From assembly GCA_003647675.1 (NCBI GenBank), contig QMNH01000056.1, forward strand, positions 1 through 6,623: a DNA stretch of 6,623 bases, written 5' to 3'. Position numbers and translations under genes: made by a program. A model generated the notes under the pieces. The model did not search any database and was not told the DNA's origin. It saw only the letters and a program-made list of their open reading frames with translations. Positions 6,089-6,623 of this stretch are shown piece after piece. How positions within the stretch are numbered: the first letter of the stretch is position 1; each line of letters starts with the position of its first letter. Source of the DNA: Candidatus Falkowiibacteriota bacterium (GTDB lineage: Bacteria; Patescibacteriota; Patescibacteriia; Patescibacteriales; UBA12075).

Positions 6089-6283
6089 ATGACTAACCGC
6101 ATTAAAGAGCTTAGGGCTCGGTACAATTTAACTCAGGAAGACTTGGCTAAAAAAACCGGCGTGCGCCGGGAAACTATTGTCTTTTTGGAAAAAGGAAAAT
6201 ATAACCCGTCTTTGAAATTAGCCCATGACATTGCCAGAGCTCTAGATGCTTCAATTGATGAATTATTCATATTTAACGATTGA
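6089..6283 (+). CDS. Minimal XRE-family (Cro/CI-type) transcriptional regulator
   Basis: The 64 residues are essentially one HTH_3 domain. Residues 4-11 (RIKELRAR) form helix 1. [10 protein letters not shown] at 15-24 is helix 2 and the turn. [17 protein letters not shown] at 25-41 holds the recognition helix and the E-x-G-x-x-x-P-S signature. [17 protein letters not shown] at 44-60 completes the bundle. There is no ligand or dimerisation domain beyond this, as in other small stand-alone XRE regulators found beside membrane-protein genes. It follows the DUF2178 gene by 20 bases, so the two are probably one operon. It is likely a dimeric repressor of its own promoter (see the dyad at 5628-5647). 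ATG 6089 is preceded by AT-rich sequence; the AAAGGAG at 6054-6060 is 28 bases away, too far to serve it. Confidence -1.
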   Translation: MTNRIKELRARYNLTQEDLAKKTGVRRETIVFLEKGKYNPSLKLAHDIARALDASIDELFIFND

Positions 6284-6308
6284 CTTTTTATTGCTATTAT
6301 ATTAATTT

Positions 6309-6350
6309 AAGAATAATAAGATTTTAAAATTTATAAGGCTTATTGTTCTT
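6309..6350 (+). terminator. AT-rich hairpin, likely terminator of the DUF2178-XRE operon
   Basis: AAGAATAATAAG at 6309-6320 pairs with CTTATTGTTCTT at 6339-6350 over 12 positions, 11 Watson-Crick and one G-U, around an 18-base loop. The T-run continues to 6353. The stem is long but AT-rich and therefore weak. The loop itself contains the palindrome ATTTTAAAAT (6321-6330), so alternative folds exist. It could instead act in the leader of the next gene if transcription starts upstream. Confidence -1.
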
Positions 6351-6373
6351 TTTAAATATAAGTAACCCAGAAG

Positions 6374-6380
6374 AAAGGAG
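6374..6380 (+). promoter_or_regulatory. Shine-Dalgarno AAAGGAG for the gene at 6386
   Basis: AAAGGAG lies five bases before ATG 6386 and supports that start. A -10-like TATAAG at 6357-6362, just after the hairpin, could start a short leader transcript near 6369, but no -35 match accompanies it, so that promoter is very tentative. Confidence -1.
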
Positions 6381-6385
6381 TGGTT

Positions 6386-6623
6386 ATGGCAAGCAAATCA
6401 AGCATTATTTCAATAATAAATATTAATGATGAAAATACAGTAAATTTAGGATTTGATAAAGGTTTAGACAGAAAAGATTTTTTGGTAGTAAATGTTGAGG
6501 GTTTGAATCCCAGGGTTATTATCGGGCCGATATTCGGAGATGATAAAAAAATGGTAAAGACAATTAAGGCGGGAATGGGTATTTCGGAAATTGAACTAAA
6601 AGCCCTGGAAAACAGCGGTGTAA
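6386..6623 (+). CDS. Unrecognised protein, 3'-partial
   Basis: The frame is open from ATG 6386 to the window end, giving 79 residues so far. The TAA that closes the window is in another frame. The N-terminus (MASKSSIISIININD) is a probable beta strand, not a signal peptide. A segment with strands DFLVVNVEG (37-45) and RVIIGPIFGDD (49-59) follows, then a helix (60-69) and a GMGISEIELKALENSGV stretch (71 on) at the point of truncation. The alternating strand and helix pattern suggests a small soluble alpha/beta protein. I considered the NifX/NifB-type Mo-Fe cluster-binding family but see none of its N-terminal motif. A clear Shine-Dalgarno sequence supports the start. It lies after the hairpin at 6309-6350, so it is probably a separate unit. 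Confidence -1.
   Translation, partial: MASKSSIISIININDENTVNLGFDKGLDRKDFLVVNVEGLNPRVIIGPIFGDDKKMVKTIKAGMGISEIELKALENSGV

Noticed and set aside
5685..6283. Toxin-antitoxin pair
   Set aside because: The membrane protein has the DERD signature and four helices of DUF2178, not a toxin fold, and the regulator is a plain XRE domain without an antitoxin tail.
5526..6283. Alternative genetic code with TGA as glycine or tryptophan
   Set aside because: TGA ends both the 63-residue membrane protein and the XRE regulator at natural domain ends; read-through would run into the terminator hairpin in one case and gain only nine residues in the other.
6621..6623. TAA at the window end as the stop of the last gene
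   Set aside because: Counting from ATG 6386, the last complete codon is GTA at 6620-6622, so the TAA is out of frame.

Overview
The window reads as a piece of a bacterial chromosome, most likely from the Candidate Phyla Radiation (Patescibacteria, probably Parcubacteria-like). This is an inference from three things. The large surface protein has a C-terminal architecture that I associate with that group: a GERAG/NGRWP-type helical module followed by a calcium-binding thrombospondin type 3 tail. The secreted coiled-coil protein has a C-terminal tail of a style I also associate with it. Intergenic spacers are very AT-rich and several start codons have no Shine-Dalgarno sequence. TGA is used as a normal stop in two genes, so the Gly-TGA code of Gracilibacteria/Absconditabacteria is not needed. 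No gene in the window is a definitive taxonomic marker. All genes lie on the + strand.

Positions 1-4137 hold the 3' part of a giant exported surface protein whose N-terminus lies before the window. It has about eight Ig-like/CarboxypepD_reg/CNA-B-type beta domains in tandem. These are followed by a ZU5-like domain ending in an H-L-T motif that closely resembles the self-cleavage site of adhesion-GPCR GAIN domains and ZU5 proteins. Next come an acidic Asp-Pro linker, a four-cysteine thrombospondin-1-like module, a duplicated helical module and a calcium-binding tail. Positions 4168-4539 encode a small charged cytoplasmic-type protein made of four imperfect 21-23-residue repeats. Positions 4573-5241 encode a secreted, proline-rich and coiled-coil protein. 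These three genes are closely spaced and could be co-expressed, which would pair the adhesin-like protein with two accessory proteins of unknown function.

Positions 5337-5528 encode a 63-residue two-helix membrane protein with a strong Shine-Dalgarno sequence, followed by a hairpin terminator (5556-5586). Positions 5619-6283 form a second unit: a sigma70-type promoter overlapped by a TAACAT-based dyad, a DUF2178-type four-helix membrane protein, and a minimal XRE-family repressor. The repressor probably autoregulates the pair through the dyad. An AT-rich hairpin (6309-6350) closes that unit. A final gene with a good Shine-Dalgarno sequence starts at 6386 and runs off the window; it is not recognised.

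The observations most worth following are the HLT self-cleavage-like site in the surface protein, the four-fold repeat protein beside it, the candidate XRE operator, and the split between Shine-Dalgarno and Shine-Dalgarno-less starts.
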